Shown: positions 8,230-18,025 of the stretch, one piece after another | Layout of the letters: every line of letters begins with the position of its first letter | Numbering within the stretch: position 1 is the stretch's first letter | NCBI RefSeq assembly: GCF_027706725.1 | Contig: NZ_JAQFWQ010000005.1 | Location: 62,001 to 126,000 of the forward strand | Source of the DNA: Nocardiopsis endophytica | GTDB lineage: Bacteria; Actinomycetota; Actinomycetes; Streptosporangiales; Streptosporangiaceae | DNA length: 64,000 nt | Direction: 5' to 3' | The notes under the pieces: model-generated | Told to the model about the DNA's origin: nothing | What the model saw: only the letters and a program-made list of their open reading frames with translations | Database searches by the model: none | Translations under genes and position numbers: made by a program

Positions 8230-8301
8230 GTCAACGAATGTTGACGGTCAACTTGTGTTGACGATAGGCGGGGCGGCACGGGGTTGTCAATGAAAGTTGA
8301 C
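8230..8301. promoter_or_regulatory. three copies of a 16-bp dyad (GTCAAC-N4-GTTGAC)
   Basis: Copies lie at 8230-8245, 8247-8262 and 8286-8301. The first two are perfect palindromes GTCAAC-N4-GTTGAC; the third is GTCAAT-N4-GTTGAC. The first two are centred 17 bp apart and the third 39 bp beyond. They flank and overlap the -10 and -35 of the Clp_N promoter, which is the layout of a repressor operator. No regulator gene is adjacent. Confidence 0.8.
8261..8290 (-). promoter_or_regulatory. promoter of the Clp_N gene
   Basis: On the minus strand a perfect -35 TTGACA (8290-8285), an 18-bp spacer and -10 TATCGT (8266-8261) point at the Clp_N gene, with a start expected near 8254. The -35 lies in the third dyad and the -10 in the second. 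Confidence 0.7.
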
Positions 8302-8359
8302 GAATCGGGGGCGAAGAGAGCGCGGGCCCCGGACCGGGGCCCGCGCTCGCGGCGGCCGG

Positions 8360-9049
8360 TCAGTCCAGCGGCTTGCGCAGGTGGTGGATCCAGGCCGGAG
8401 GGACGTTCGCGACGACCCTCTCCGTGGCCGTGCCGTAGCGGTTGACGTACTCCTCCACGACCCAGCCCGAGCGCGCCTGGCGCAGGTAGTCCTCCCGGGG
8501 GGCGATGACCGCCTTGACCTCCTTGGTGTACAGGTAGCCGAAGAACGACAGCCGGCCGCCCGGCTTGAGCACGTCGAAGTAGTGCTCCAGGACGCCCCGC
8601 ACCTCCTCGGCGGTGAAGTTGGCGAACGGCAGGCCGGAGATGATCAGGTCGTAGCCGCCGTCGCGGGAGACCTCCTGCACCGGTGCGGCGTGCACGCGGA
8701 TCCGGTCCCGGGCCGCGTCGAAGTCGGTGTCGGACTCCACCAGCCCCTGCAGGTGGGCGGCCATCTCCGCGTTGGCCTCGACGAGGTCCGCGGTGTCCTC
8801 CGGCCCCATGTGCCGGGCGATGGCCCGGGAGACGGGGCCGGTCCCGGCCCCGCCCTCCATGATCGCCAGGGGGGCGGGGTCGGAGCGGTCGGACAGGTGG
8901 CGGGTCAGGGCCGCGGCCAGGGCCGGGCTGCTCGGCACGACCGATCCGGTCGCGCGGAACGTGCGCACCGCCTCCCTGAGGAAGAGCTTGGCGTCACGCA
9001 GCCGGGAGTCGAATCGGAGGGTGTGGGTAGGACTCTGTGTCGCTGCCAT
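8360..9049 (-). CDS. class I SAM methyltransferase, phospholipid N-methyltransferase-like
   Basis: A 229-residue Rossmann methyltransferase. Motif I is MEGGAGTGPVSRAI (~64-76), the acidic end of strand 2 is LVEANAEM, and motif IV reads SGLPFANF, the form seen in PmtA-type phosphatidylethanolamine methyltransferases and rRNA adenine dimethylases. An N-terminal helical cap (FLREAVRTFRATGSVVPSS) is typical of the PmtA group. The likely substrate is therefore a membrane lipid, but this is not proven. Its start lies at the edge of a dyad and looks leaderless: a -10-like TAGCGT sits six bases before the ATG. Single-gene unit between Clp_N and the esterase. Confidence 0.8.
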   Translation of the reverse strand: MAATQSPTHTLRFDSRLRDAKLFLREAVRTFRATGSVVPSSPALAAALTRHLSDRSDPAPLAIMEGGAGTGPVSRAIARHMGPEDTADLVEANAEMAAHLQGLVESDTDFDAARDRIRVHAAPVQEVSRDGGYDLIISGLPFANFTAEEVRGVLEHYFDVLKPGGRLSFFGYLYTKEVKAVIAPREDYLRQARSGWVVEEYVNRYGTATERVVANVPPAWIHHLRKPLD

Positions 9050-9073
9050 GCCTGCACGCTAGCGTGTGCAGGC
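9050..9073. promoter_or_regulatory. 8-bp dyad at the methyltransferase start
   Basis: GCCTGCAC (9050-9057) and GTGCAGGC (9066-9073) flank eight bases and abut the methyltransferase ATG. On the minus strand the centre includes TAGCGT, a plausible -10 for a leaderless message, so the dyad could be an operator. Confidence 0.45.
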
Positions 9074-9127
9074 TTAAGACACGGGTGAAGCGACGGCCCG
9101 TGTCCTTGTGGCGGCGGAGCGCGGTCC

Positions 9128-10087
9128 CTACCCCTCCCGGCCGCCGTCCACGGCGAAGGCGTCCCGCAGCGCGGCGGCCACGGCCTCCTCCGCGCGCTTG
9201 GCCGACGGCAGGAACTGCCCGAACCCGAAGATCCCGTGGAAGCCGTCGTTCACCCGCACCGTCGTCGTCGGCACACCGGCGCCCGCCAGCCGCCGCGCGT
9301 ACTCCTCGCCCTCGTCGCGCAAGGGGTCGAAGTCGGCCGTCAGGACCAGCGCGGGCGGCAGGTCCGCGAACGACTCGGCGAACAGGGGCGAGGCGCCGGG
9401 CTCGCGCTCCTGGCCGTCGGAGAGGTACTGCTCGTTGAACCAGGCCATCGCCGTGGCGGTCAGGAAGTAGCCGTCGCCGTTCTCGGCGCGGGAGGGGTAG
9501 GGAGCGCCCGCACCGTACCCGCTGAAGTCGGTGACGGGGTAGATCAGCGCCTGGTAGCACAGCGCCGGGCCGCCCTCGTCGCGCGCCCTGTGCGCGACCA
9601 CCGCCGCCAGGTTGCCCCCGGCGCTGTCCCCGGCCACCGCCAGCCGCGCCGGGTCGATCCCCAGGCCGGCCGCGTTGTCGGCGATCCACCGCGCCGCGGC
9701 GAAGGCGTCCTCGACGGCCGCCGGGTAGCGGTGCTCGGGGGCCAGCCGGTAGTCCACCGCCACCACCACCGCGCCGGTGGAGTCCGCCAGGATGCGGCAG
9801 ACGTGGTCGTGCGTGGCCAGGTCGCCCAGCACGAACCCGCCGCCGTGGAAGAAGACGATGCCGGGTGCGGCCGCGTCCTCCGGGTCGGGCCGGTACTGCC
9901 GCAGCGGGATGTCGCCGGCGGGGCCGGGCGCCGCCAGGTCCCGGACCAGGGCCACCCCGGGCCCCTCGATGGGCGTGCGCTTCGTGCGGGCCTCGCGCAG
10001 CTCCGCCGGGTCGGCGCCGGGGCCGATCTCGGGCGTGGCCGCGGTGACCGTCTCGATGAACCGTCGGGTCTGGGGAGTCAACGTCAT
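9128..10087 (-). CDS. alpha/beta-hydrolase fold-3 esterase (HSL family)
   Basis: A 319-residue esterase of the hormone-sensitive-lipase family. The oxyanion motif HGGGF (~78), the nucleophile elbow GDSAGG (~155), the Asp block ADFDPLRDEG and the His block NDGFHGIFG are all present and correctly spaced, so it should be active on short acyl esters. No signal peptide is seen. The start ATG 10087 is followed by the usual helical cap. It is divergent from the SDR gene; the natural substrate cannot be told from sequence. Confidence 0.9.
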   Translation of the reverse strand: MTLTPQTRRFIETVTAATPEIGPGADPAELREARTKRTPIEGPGVALVRDLAAPGPAGDIPLRQYRPDPEDAAAPGIVFFHGGGFVLGDLATHDHVCRILADSTGAVVVAVDYRLAPEHRYPAAVEDAFAAARWIADNAAGLGIDPARLAVAGDSAGGNLAAVVAHRARDEGGPALCYQALIYPVTDFSGYGAGAPYPSRAENGDGYFLTATAMAWFNEQYLSDGQEREPGASPLFAESFADLPPALVLTADFDPLRDEGEEYARRLAGAGVPTTTVRVNDGFHGIFGFGQFLPSAKRAEEAVAAALRDAFAVDGGREG

Positions 10088-10180
10088 GGGGGGCCTGACC
10101 TTTCCCGGAGAACGATCGGGAGAGCGACCCTACCGGCCGGTCGGCGCGTCTCAGAGGGCGGCGGGGGTAGCATGCCCCGC

Positions 10181-10999
10181 ATGAGCGCCCGACCCCACCC
10201 CAGGACCGCGCTCGTCACCGGGGCCTCCTCCGGGATCGGCGAGCAGTTCGCCCGCGACCTGGCCGAGCGCGGCTATGCCCTGGTCCTCGTCGCACGGCGC
10301 GCGGAGCGGCTGGACGCGCTCGCCGCCGAACTGGCCGACCGGTTCGGGACGGCGTCCGAGGTCCTCCCGGCCGACCTCGGGGCGCCGGACGGCACCGCCG
10401 CCGTCGAGGAGCGCCTGCGCGCCGACGGCGCCGACGGGCCCGCCCCGGTCGACCTGCTGGTCAACAACGCCGGACGGGGGGAAGGCGGGCCGTTCGCCGA
10501 GCAGGACCCCGACGACGTCGACCACATGCTGGACGTGAACGTGCGCGCGGTGCTGCACCTCGCCCGCGCCGTGCTGCCCGTCCAGATCGCGCGCCGGGAG
10601 CGGGGAGAGCACGGCCGTCCCCTGGGGATCATCAACGTCTCCTCCATGGCGGGCGAGATGACCGTGAACCCCGGCGGATCGGTCTACGGCGCGACGAAGA
10701 AGTTCGTGACGCTGTGGAGCGAGAGCGTCGCGGTGGAGGCCGCGCCGCACGATGTGCACGTCACGGCGGTGCTCCCCGGGTTCGTCCGCACCGACATGAC
10801 CCGCGCCGTGCAGGAGCGGGGGACGCCCGACGCGGCGTTCGTCCCCAAGGAGCGCATCACCCGGGACGCCCTGCGCGCCTGGGCCGCCGGCCGCACGAGC
10901 GTCGTCCCGGGCGCCCAGTACAAGCTGGCGGACGGCCTCCTGCGGGCCATCCCGCGCACCCTCTACAAGGCGGTGGCCGGTAGGCGCACGGTGCTGTAG
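10181..10999 (+). CDS. short-chain dehydrogenase/reductase
   Basis: A 272-residue classical SDR: cofactor motif TGASSGIG (~13-20), a basic residue pair after strand 2 (ARRAER) pointing to NADP, the NNAG motif, Ser of NVSSMAG and the YGATKK catalytic pair. The closest described style is the DltE/YqjQ-like cytosolic SDRs. ATG 10181 is chosen over ATG 10172 because TAGCAT, a good -10, ends seven bases before it, as for a leaderless mRNA. The last 37 bases overlap the 3' end of the convergent GNAT gene. Confidence 0.85.
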   Translation: MSARPHPRTALVTGASSGIGEQFARDLAERGYALVLVARRAERLDALAAELADRFGTASEVLPADLGAPDGTAAVEERLRADGADGPAPVDLLVNNAGRGEGGPFAEQDPDDVDHMLDVNVRAVLHLARAVLPVQIARRERGEHGRPLGIINVSSMAGEMTVNPGGSVYGATKKFVTLWSESVAVEAAPHDVHVTAVLPGFVRTDMTRAVQERGTPDAAFVPKERITRDALRAWAAGRTSVVPGAQYKLADGLLRAIPRTLYKAVAGRRTVL

Positions 11000-11748
11000 A
11001 CCCCCACCGTCCGGAACCCGAGCCGCTCGTAGGAGCGGACCGCCGGGTTGCCTTCGGTGACGGCGAGCCCCACCTCCGGGACACCCTGCTCGGCGGCCTT
11101 CCCCAGCGCGCGGCGCAGCAGAAGACCGCCCAGGCCCGCGTACCTCCGGTCGGGGCGCCGGAACACCTCGCCGATCCACGGCACCTCGTCGGGCCGGTCG
11201 TTGACCACGAGCGCCGCGCCGACGCGGACCGCGCCGCTGTCGCCGTCGTCGACCACCAGGCCGCTCAGGTCCATCACCGGCCCCAGGGCCCTCCCGCCCA
11301 CCAGCGCGGCGAGCAGAGCGAACTCGTCGGCCTCCGAGCGGTCGGGGCGGCGGTCGGGGTGGTCCTCGGGAAAGGCCGCCAGGAAGGCGGAGAACAGCTC
11401 GCCCAGACCTTCGCCGTCGGTCCCGAGGCCGGTGAGCCGCAGCCCGGGGGTCGGCAGCTCGTCGGCCCACCCCTCAGGAGGCGGGTCGCCGGCCAGGTCG
11501 CGGCGCATCTCCCGGGCGCGGCGCACCGGCCGCCCGCCGCCCGCGACCAGCTCCTCGGCCAGCCCGTCGGCGGCGGTCACCGTCCACCCGGCCAGCCGGT
11601 CCAGGGCCGCCCGCGCCGCGCCGGGGCCGTGCGCCCGCGCGTCGGCCGCCATGGGCGCCCCGGGCCGTGACCGGTCCACGTAGCTCATCACCGGCGTGCC
11701 GTCCGCACCGGTGAGAACCGTGCGCCCCGCCGTCGCTGCAGTGTCCAC
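10963..11748 (-). CDS. GNAT-family N-acetyltransferase
   Basis: A 261-residue protein. The C-terminal ~110 residues form a GNAT fold with the acetyl-CoA loop [15 protein letters not shown] and the family ending [21 protein letters not shown]. The N-terminal ~120 residues are a separate helical region of unknown type. The GTG start at 11748 has TACCGT six bases upstream, which fits a leaderless promoter. The 3' end runs 37 bases into the convergent SDR gene, so both messages overlap. The acceptor substrate is unknown. Confidence 0.8.
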   Translation of the reverse strand: MDTAATAGRTVLTGADGTPVMSYVDRSRPGAPMAADARAHGPGAARAALDRLAGWTVTAADGLAEELVAGGGRPVRRAREMRRDLAGDPPPEGWADELPTPGLRLTGLGTDGEGLGELFSAFLAAFPEDHPDRRPDRSEADEFALLAALVGGRALGPVMDLSGLVVDDGDSGAVRVGAALVVNDRPDEVPWIGEVFRRPDRRYAGLGGLLLRRALGKAAEQGVPEVGLAVTEGNPAVRSYERLGFRTVGVYSTVRLPATAL

Positions 11749-11832
11749 CGGTCCACGGTAGAGGGCCCACGGTCACGACCGGGGTCCGGGTGCGCCTACC
11801 CTGGTGGGGCGAGTCGCCTGAGGAAAGTGATC

Positions 11833-12096
11833 ATGAAGACCTTCGATGAGCTGTTCGCCGAGCTGAGCGAGAAGGCGCGCACCCGGCCCGAGGGGTCGGG
11901 CACCGTCGCGGCCCTGGACGCCGGCGTCCATGCCATCGGCAAGAAGGTCGTGGAGGAGGCGGCCGAGGTCTGGATGGCCGCCGAGTACGAGTCCGACGAG
12001 GCCGCGGCCGAAGAGGTCTCCCAGCTGCTCTACCACCTGCAGGTGCTGATGCTGGCGCGCGGGCTGCGCCTGGAGGACGTCTACCGCCATCTGTAG
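11833..12096 (+). CDS. hisE: phosphoribosyl-ATP pyrophosphatase
   Basis: An 87-residue all-helical MazG-like enzyme for the second step of histidine synthesis, cutting phosphoribosyl-ATP to phosphoribosyl-AMP. The metal-binding core is [16 protein letters not shown], followed by [15 protein letters not shown], matching HisE throughout. ATG 11833 has AGGAAAG directly upstream; the GTG at 11827 overlaps that site and is less likely. It stands 67 bases before hisG and both are presumably one operon, the usual actinobacterial order. Confidence 0.95.
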   Translation: MKTFDELFAELSEKARTRPEGSGTVAALDAGVHAIGKKVVEEAAEVWMAAEYESDEAAAEEVSQLLYHLQVLMLARGLRLEDVYRHL

Positions 12097-12163
12097 GCGG
12101 CCCCGGCCGCCCGTCCCCGACGCAGCAGGACGCAGCAGACCGCGACCCGAAGGGGGATCCTCC

Positions 12164-13018
12164 ATGTCCGACCAGCTCCGCATCGCCGTGCCCAACAAGG
12201 GCCAGCTCTCCGAACCGGCCAGCGCCATGCTGCGCGAGGCCGGGTACCGCCAGCGCAAGGACTCGCGCGACCTCGTCATGGTCGACCCCGACAACGGGGC
12301 CGAGTTCTTCTTCCTCCGCCCCAAGGACATCGCCGTCTACGTCGGCGAGGGCATCCTGCAGGCCGGGATCACCGGCCGCGACATGCTGCTCGACTCGGGC
12401 GCGCCGGTGGAGGAGGTCCTGCCGCTGGGCTTCGGCGGCTCCACCTTCCGCTTCGCCGCCCGCGGGGGCGCCGCGATGAAGCTGGAGGACCTCGCCGGCA
12501 AGCGCGTGGCCACCTCCTTCGAGGGGCTGCTCAAGCGCTACCTGGACGACAAGGGCGTGGACGCGCGCGTCATCCACCTGGACGGGGCGGTCGAGAGCTC
12601 CATCCAGCTCGGGGTGGCCGACGCCGTCGCCGACGTGGTCTCCACCGGCACCACACTGCGCAACGCCGGACTGGAGATGTTCGGCGACCCGATCCTGCAG
12701 TCCGAGGCGGTCCTCATCCGCCCGGAGGGCGCCGGGGACGACCCGCTGGTCGAGCGCCTGGTGCGGCGCCTGCGCGGGGTGCTCGTCGCCCGCGACTACG
12801 TGATGATGGACTACGACGTGCACGCCGAGAAGCTCGACGAGGCCGTCGCCCTGACCCCCGGGATGGAGGGGCCCACCGTCTCCCCGCTGCACCGCGAGGG
12901 GTGGGTGGCCGTGCGCGCCATGGTCCCGCGCCGCTCCGCCCAGCAGATCATGGACGACCTGTGGCAGATCGGCGCCCGGGCGATCCTCGTCACCGACATC
13001 TACGCCTGCCGCCTGTGA
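12164..13018 (+). CDS. hisG: ATP phosphoribosyltransferase, long form
   Basis: A 284-residue HisG, the first enzyme of histidine synthesis, joining ATP and PRPP. The two periplasmic-binding-like catalytic lobes ([23 protein letters not shown], the PRPP loop [16 protein letters not shown]) are followed by the C-terminal ACT-like domain (~210-284, [25 protein letters not shown]) that mediates histidine feedback in long-form enzymes, so no HisZ is needed. The start ATG follows AGGGGGATCC. The next gene overlaps its stop by GTGA. Confidence 0.97.
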   Translation: MSDQLRIAVPNKGQLSEPASAMLREAGYRQRKDSRDLVMVDPDNGAEFFFLRPKDIAVYVGEGILQAGITGRDMLLDSGAPVEEVLPLGFGGSTFRFAARGGAAMKLEDLAGKRVATSFEGLLKRYLDDKGVDARVIHLDGAVESSIQLGVADAVADVVSTGTTLRNAGLEMFGDPILQSEAVLIRPEGAGDDPLVERLVRRLRGVLVARDYVMMDYDVHAEKLDEAVALTPGMEGPTVSPLHREGWVAVRAMVPRRSAQQIMDDLWQIGARAILVTDIYACRL

Positions 13019-13722
13019 GCGTGCCGGGCGAGGACGGCGACGCCCCGGCGGTCGTCGAGCGGGTCATCGGGGAGACCGGCGGTGAGCTGGTGCTCCGGCG
13101 CACCCGGGAGCACTGGGAAGTATTCAGTAACGGCGTCTTCCTCATGGACACCCGCGACGGCGCCTCCGAGCGCGAAATGGTGCGGGCGGCCCTCGGCGGG
13201 CTGCCCGAGGACCGGCGCGGCGCCCGTGTGCTCATCGGCGGGCTCGGGGTCGGCTTCTCGGCGCGTGAGGCGCTGGACGACCCACGGGTCGGCCTGGTCC
13301 GCGTGGTGGAGCTGGAGCCCAAGGTCGTCGAGTGGCACTCCGGCCCCCTCGGGGAGGTCGCCGGGCGGCTCCCCGAGGAGCCCCGGTGCGACCTGGTCCG
13401 GGCCGACCTCGCGGTGTGGCTGGAAGAGGCGGCGCGTTCGGCCGCCGCGGGCGGCGAGCGCTACGACGCCGTCTGCCTGGACACCGACAACGGGCCGGAC
13501 TGGACCGTCCGGGAGGAGAACGGGCGGCTGTACGGCGCCCGGGCGATGGAGCTGCTCGCGGCGGTGACCGCCCCGGGCGGGGCGGTGGCGTTCTGGAGCG
13601 CCATGCGGGCTCCGGCCTTCGAGGACCTGCTGCGCGGGCGCTTCGGCGAGGTGCGCACGGTCGAGGTCCCCGCGCGTGCGGGCGGGCCGGACGTCGTCTA
13701 CCTGGTGCGCGTGCCCTCCTAG
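13015..13722 (+). CDS. spermidine synthase-like methyltransferase-fold protein
   Basis: A 235-residue protein with the core of the spermine/spermidine synthase superfamily: the strand-loop motif [15 protein letters not shown], the acidic [12 protein letters not shown] and an aspartate block [10 protein letters not shown] in place of the canonical polyamine-binding Asp motif. The gatekeeping loop of true spermidine synthases is not evident, so the substrate is unknown. The GTG start overlaps the hisG stop (GTGA); a second GTG two codons on is also possible. Coupling to hisE-hisG suggests co-expression with histidine synthesis rather than a shared pathway. Confidence 0.78.
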   Translation: MSVPGEDGDAPAVVERVIGETGGELVLRRTREHWEVFSNGVFLMDTRDGASEREMVRAALGGLPEDRRGARVLIGGLGVGFSAREALDDPRVGLVRVVELEPKVVEWHSGPLGEVAGRLPEEPRCDLVRADLAVWLEEAARSAAAGGERYDAVCLDTDNGPDWTVREENGRLYGARAMELLAAVTAPGGAVAFWSAMRAPAFEDLLRGRFGEVRTVEVPARAGGPDVVYLVRVPS

Positions 13723-13800
13723 CCGGACCGGCCGGGGCCGGCCGGGACCCTGTCCCTTTACCTAGCGCATGCTCGATAATTCCCATATCCGACACTAATA

Positions 13801-13813
13801 TTCCTATTAGGAA
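13801..13813. promoter_or_regulatory. AT-rich 13-bp palindrome before the SDR gene
   Basis: TTCCTA-T-TAGGAA is a perfect palindrome in an AT-rich patch (13758-13815) that is unlike its surroundings. It lies 45 bases before the SDR start and could be the operator of that gene's promoter. The regulator is not visible. Confidence 0.45.
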
Positions 13814-13857
13814 CACTGCACCGGCCCCGCGGACGGGGCCGGCGGAAGGGGGAGGAC

Positions 13858-14637
13858 ATGGACACCGAGGCGATCGGGCGGCGGTTCGCGGGCAAGGCGG
13901 GGATCCTCACCGGGGCCGCGTCGGGAATCGGGCGGGCCACCGCGCTGCGCCTCACCGCGGAGGGCGCGCGCCTGCTCCTCGTCGACACCGACGAGGAGGG
14001 GCTGAAGGAGACCGTGCGGCTCGTCGGGGAGCAGGGCGGGCGGGCCGGGGGCGCCGCGGCCGCCCATGCCGCCGACGTCGCCGACGAGGAGTCCGTGCGC
14101 GGCGCCGTGGCCGCCGCCGGGGAGCGCTTCGGAGCGATCGACGTCCTCGTCAACGTCGCCGGGTTCCACAGGGTGGTGCCGCTGGAGGAGGTCACGGTCG
14201 ACTACTGGAACCGGCAGTTCGCCGTGAACACCCTGGGCACCGTGCTGTTCTGCCGGGAGGCGCTGCCGCACCTGGTGGAGAGCGGCGGCGTGGTCGTCAA
14301 CACCGCCTCCACGTCGGCCACCCACGCCCACCCGTACATGACCGCCTACGCCGCCTCCAAGGGCGCCGTGCTCGCCTTCACGCAGAGCCTGGCGGCCGAG
14401 GTGTGGGGGCGCGGGGTGCGGGTCCTGGCGGTCTCACCCGGCGGTGTCGCCACGCCGCTGGCGGACTCCGTGTCCTTCCCCGAGGGGGCGGACGGCTCCT
14501 ACTACGCCCGCATCACCCCGCCGCGGGGGATGGGGCGCCCCGAGGACATCGCGGCCGCGATCGCGTTCGCGGCCTCGGAGGACGGCGCGTTCGTGCGCGG
14601 TGTGGAGCTGCGCGTCGACGGCGGCTCGCACGCCTGA
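13858..14637 (+). CDS. short-chain dehydrogenase/reductase
   Basis: A 259-residue SDR with TGAASGIG (~19-26), an Asp ending strand 2 (LLVDTDEEG) that favours NAD over NADP, the VNVAGFH variant of the NNAG motif, TASTSA and YAASKG as the catalytic Ser and Tyr/Lys, and a C-terminal VRGVELRVDGG. This pattern is that of 3-oxoacyl-ACP reductase-like or secondary-alcohol dehydrogenases. GGGGGAGGAC precedes the ATG. Substrate unknown. The gene ends just before a 15-bp terminator stem shared with thioredoxin. Confidence 0.85.
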   Translation: MDTEAIGRRFAGKAGILTGAASGIGRATALRLTAEGARLLLVDTDEEGLKETVRLVGEQGGRAGGAAAAHAADVADEESVRGAVAAAGERFGAIDVLVNVAGFHRVVPLEEVTVDYWNRQFAVNTLGTVLFCREALPHLVESGGVVVNTASTSATHAHPYMTAYAASKGAVLAFTQSLAAEVWGRGVRVLAVSPGGVATPLADSVSFPEGADGSYYARITPPRGMGRPEDIAAAIAFAASEDGAFVRGVELRVDGGSHA

Positions 14638-14643
14638 GACGCG

Positions 14644-14677
14644 CGCGGGGGGCGGGGCCACGGCCCCGCCCCCCGCG
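14644..14677. terminator. bidirectional hairpin between SDR and thioredoxin genes
   Basis: Arms 14644-14658 and 14663-14677 pair over 15 bases with a four-base loop. It sits between two convergent stops. No T-run, as is common at very high G+C. Confidence 0.75.
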
Positions 14678-14688
14678 TCCTCCCGCCT

Positions 14689-15066
14689 TCACGACGCCGA
14701 GCCGTCGGCCTCCTGCTTGGCGATCTCCTTGCGGACCTCCTCCATGTCCAGCTCGCGGGCCTGCTTGATCAGGTCGTCGAGGCTGTCCTTGGGAAGGGCG
14801 CCCGGCTGGGCGTAGATCACGGTCTTGTCCCGGACGACCATCAGCGTCGGGATCGACTGGATGTCGAAGCTGGCCGCCAGCTCCTGCTGGTCCTCGGTGT
14901 CCACCTTCGCGAAGACCAGGTCCGGGTTCTCCTCGGCGGCCTTCTCGTAGACGGGGGCGAACTGCTTGCACGGACCGCACCACGACGCCCAGAAGTCGAT
15001 GAGGACGAAGTCGTTGTCCGTCAGCGTGTCGTTGAAGTTGTCCTTGGTGAGTTCGACGGTGGCCAC
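14689..15066 (-). CDS. thioredoxin
   Basis: A 125-residue thioredoxin with the redox centre FWASWCGPCKQFAP (~29-42), the cis-proline block QSIPTLMVV and the terminal QPGALPKDSLDDLI. A 20-residue charged tail (MEEVRKEIAKQEADGSAS) goes beyond the usual fold. It reduces disulfides in the cytoplasm, with thioredoxin reductase. GTG 15066 is the start because it has GGAGAAG upstream and gives the normal N-terminus VATVELTKDNF. Confidence 0.93.
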   Translation of the reverse strand: MATVELTKDNFNDTLTDNDFVLIDFWASWCGPCKQFAPVYEKAAEENPDLVFAKVDTEDQQELAASFDIQSIPTLMVVRDKTVIYAQPGALPKDSLDDLIKQARELDMEEVRKEIAKQEADGSAS

Positions 15067-15312
15067 TGCTTCTCCTGAACGTGCCGGGTGCATCGGTCCC
15101 TCGTAGAGCGGTCCTGCCCGAGGATTTGTTCCGCAAGCATGCCGTGATCCATCGGACGCCCGCGAACCGCCCCGCGGCGGCCGGGCCGCCCGTCCCGCCG
15201 CCCGGCCTTTTCCCGACAAAACACCTGATGCATACCGACTTGGGAGGAAAAGCCGCAGGTCATTAGGGTCGTATGGAAGGCGGGATCCGGCACGGGGAGA
15301 ACAGGGGGGCAC

Positions 15313-15660
15313 GTGGGCGACCGCGTAGAGGGCGAGAGCGAACCGGACTACCGGTTCACCCTCGCCAACGAGCGCACCTTCCTGGCCTGGATCCGCACCG
15401 CCCTCGCCCTGGTCGCCGGCGCCGTGGCCGTACTGCACCTGGTCCCGCTGGACTGGGGGGACGCCGCGCGGCTGACCGTGGGGCTGGCGCTGACCCTCCT
15501 GGCCGTGGTCATCACCGCCTACGCCCCGCTGCGCTGGCTCCAGGTGCAGCGGCTGATGCGGCGCGGCCTGCCGCTTCCGCTGAGCGCGCTCCCCCTGGTC
15601 ACCACCGTCGGCGTCGCCCTGGTGTGCGGCGCGGTGCTGGTCGGGAACTTCTGGGGATGA
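15313..15660 (+). CDS. DUF202 membrane protein (YidH-like)
   Basis: A 115-residue membrane protein of the DUF202 family. The family signature FTLANERTFLAWIRTALALVAG opens the first of three helices (~24-45, 52-70, 92-112). AGGGGGG precedes the GTG start. The family occurs in pairs; function unknown. It overlaps the next gene by ATGA. Confidence 0.85.
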   Translation: MGDRVEGESEPDYRFTLANERTFLAWIRTALALVAGAVAVLHLVPLDWGDAARLTVGLALTLLAVVITAYAPLRWLQVQRLMRRGLPLPLSALPLVTTVGVALVCGAVLVGNFWG

Positions 15661-16010
15661 GCGGCCGCGACCCCGGGCTGCAGCCCGAGCGCACCCTGCT
15701 GTCCTGGCAGCGCACCGTGATCGTGCTGGTGGCGGTGGCGCTGCTGTACGTGCGCGATCCCTTCCAGGACGGCGGCGACGGGGCGCCGGGGGCGCTGCTG
15801 CGTGTGGCCGTCGCGCTGCTGCCGGTCGGTGCCGCCGCGGTCGCGGCCGTGCACGTGCGGCGCCGGTGGCGGGCCACCGGGCACGGCGCGCACGGGGACG
15901 CCTCCGGGCGTGCGCCGGCGCCGCTGGCGCGCGGATGGGTGCGGGTCCTGGTCAGCGCGGTGACCGCGGTGCTGGCGGTCGTCGTGGCCGTGAGCGCGCT
16001 GGCAGGGTAG
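15657..16010 (+). CDS. DUF202 membrane protein, second of pair
   Basis: A 117-residue DUF202 protein. The signature is LQPERTLLSWQRTVIVLV, followed by three membrane segments, the last at ~95-115. A basic loop with several Arg and His lies between helices two and three. Its ATG overlaps the stop of the first DUF202 gene, so the two are coupled and may form a heteromer. Function unknown. Confidence 0.82.
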   Translation: MSGRDPGLQPERTLLSWQRTVIVLVAVALLYVRDPFQDGGDGAPGALLRVAVALLPVGAAAVAAVHVRRRWRATGHGAHGDASGRAPAPLARGWVRVLVSAVTAVLAVVVAVSALAG

Positions 16011-16011
16011 T

Positions 16012-16059
16012 CCTCGCCGGGTTCCGGCGAGGGGGCCGGATGGACGGGTGGTCCGGCCC
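16012..16059. terminator. double hairpin between DUF202 pair and epimerase
   Basis: CCTCGCCGG-gtt-CCGGCGAGG (16012-16032) is followed by GGGCCGGA (16033-16040) pairing with TCCGGCCC (16052-16059). The two genes converge on it. Confidence 0.65.
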
Positions 16060-16077
16060 GTCGCGTCGCGCGGCGCC

Positions 16078-17070
<993 letters not shown>

Positions 17071-17146
17071 GGTAGCCTCCCCCTCCTGAGGGTCACGGTG
17101 CTGTGTGCGCGCCGGCGGGCGGGCGCCCGCCGACGGGATGCGCCGC

Positions 17147-17860
17147 TCAGGTGAGCAGGCGCATGGTGTAAAAGCCTTCGGCCAGGGCCACCCCCGCCTG
17201 CATGCCGCGCAGCACGGCCAGGCTCCGCAGGGTGGGTTCGGAGCGGGTGTGCGGGTGCTCGTGGATCTGGGTGCCGTACAGCCGCATCCCGGCGAGCTTG
17301 GCCTCCATGTCGGCCTCGTCCAGCTCCACCATGAGGCTGGGGGAGTCGGCGGGGCCGTAGCGCCACTGGTCGGCGGCCTCCTCGTAGGCCAGCACGGCGG
17401 CGGGGTGGTGCCGCTTGCGGTTGTCCGAGGGGCGCAGGGCCGTGTGCACCGCCTCGGCGGTGACCTGGTGGTCCTGGTTGTAGCTGGTGCGGTGGGGGGC
17501 GATGACCACGGTCGGCTCGACGGCGGCGATGGAGACCGGGCTGAGCCGCTCGACGGCGTTGGCCAGCTCGAAGCGGGGAAGCGCGTCGAGCTTGAGGTGG
17601 TACTCGTCGCCGGGGAAGGCGATGTCCCAGCCGTCCCAGCGGAAGTGGTCGGCCACCTCCTTGATCTCGGCATAACGCTCGTTGGCCGTGGAGAAGCCCC
17701 GGGGCGAGACGTCGGCGGTGTCACCCACCGTCATGAACTGGACGTAGACCTCGGCACCGGCGGCCTTGGCCCGGTGCATCAGGGCGCCGCAGCCCAGCGT
17801 CTCGTCGTCGGGGTGGGGGGCGAAGATCAGGATGCGCTGCTGTGACCAGTCGATCGTCAT
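17147..17860 (-). CDS. PIG-L family N-acetyl-sugar deacetylase
   Basis: A 237-residue LmbE/PIG-L protein. The zinc motif is FAPHPDDETLGCG (~13-25) and the third ligand is in the HRTSYNQDHQVT block (HxxH-like). Family members remove acetyl groups from GlcNAc-type substrates, as in mycothiol, teicoplanin or lipid-linked sugars. ATG 17860 was chosen because it gives the usual short N-terminus MTIDWSQQ. Neighbours (epimerase, WbqC, GT2) point to a surface glycan or glycolipid as target. Confidence 0.85.
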   Translation of the reverse strand: MTIDWSQQRILIFAPHPDDETLGCGALMHRAKAAGAEVYVQFMTVGDTADVSPRGFSTANERYAEIKEVADHFRWDGWDIAFPGDEYHLKLDALPRFELANAVERLSPVSIAAVEPTVVIAPHRTSYNQDHQVTAEAVHTALRPSDNRKRHHPAAVLAYEEAADQWRYGPADSPSLMVELDEADMEAKLAGMRLYGTQIHEHPHTRSEPTLRSLAVLRGMQAGVALAEGFYTMRLLT

Positions 17861-18025
17861 GCCAGGGGTCCTAACGAACGGGGGATCCTGTCGTCGGCGC
17901 ACCGTGCGCTTGCCACGGGGACGCCTCACGGGGTGTGTCGGTTGCCACACCGGGGCGGGCACGGGTCGGCCGTGCCCCGGCGGTGCGCCTTGTGCGGGGA
18001 AGGGCTGCGAGCGGGGACGCGGGCC

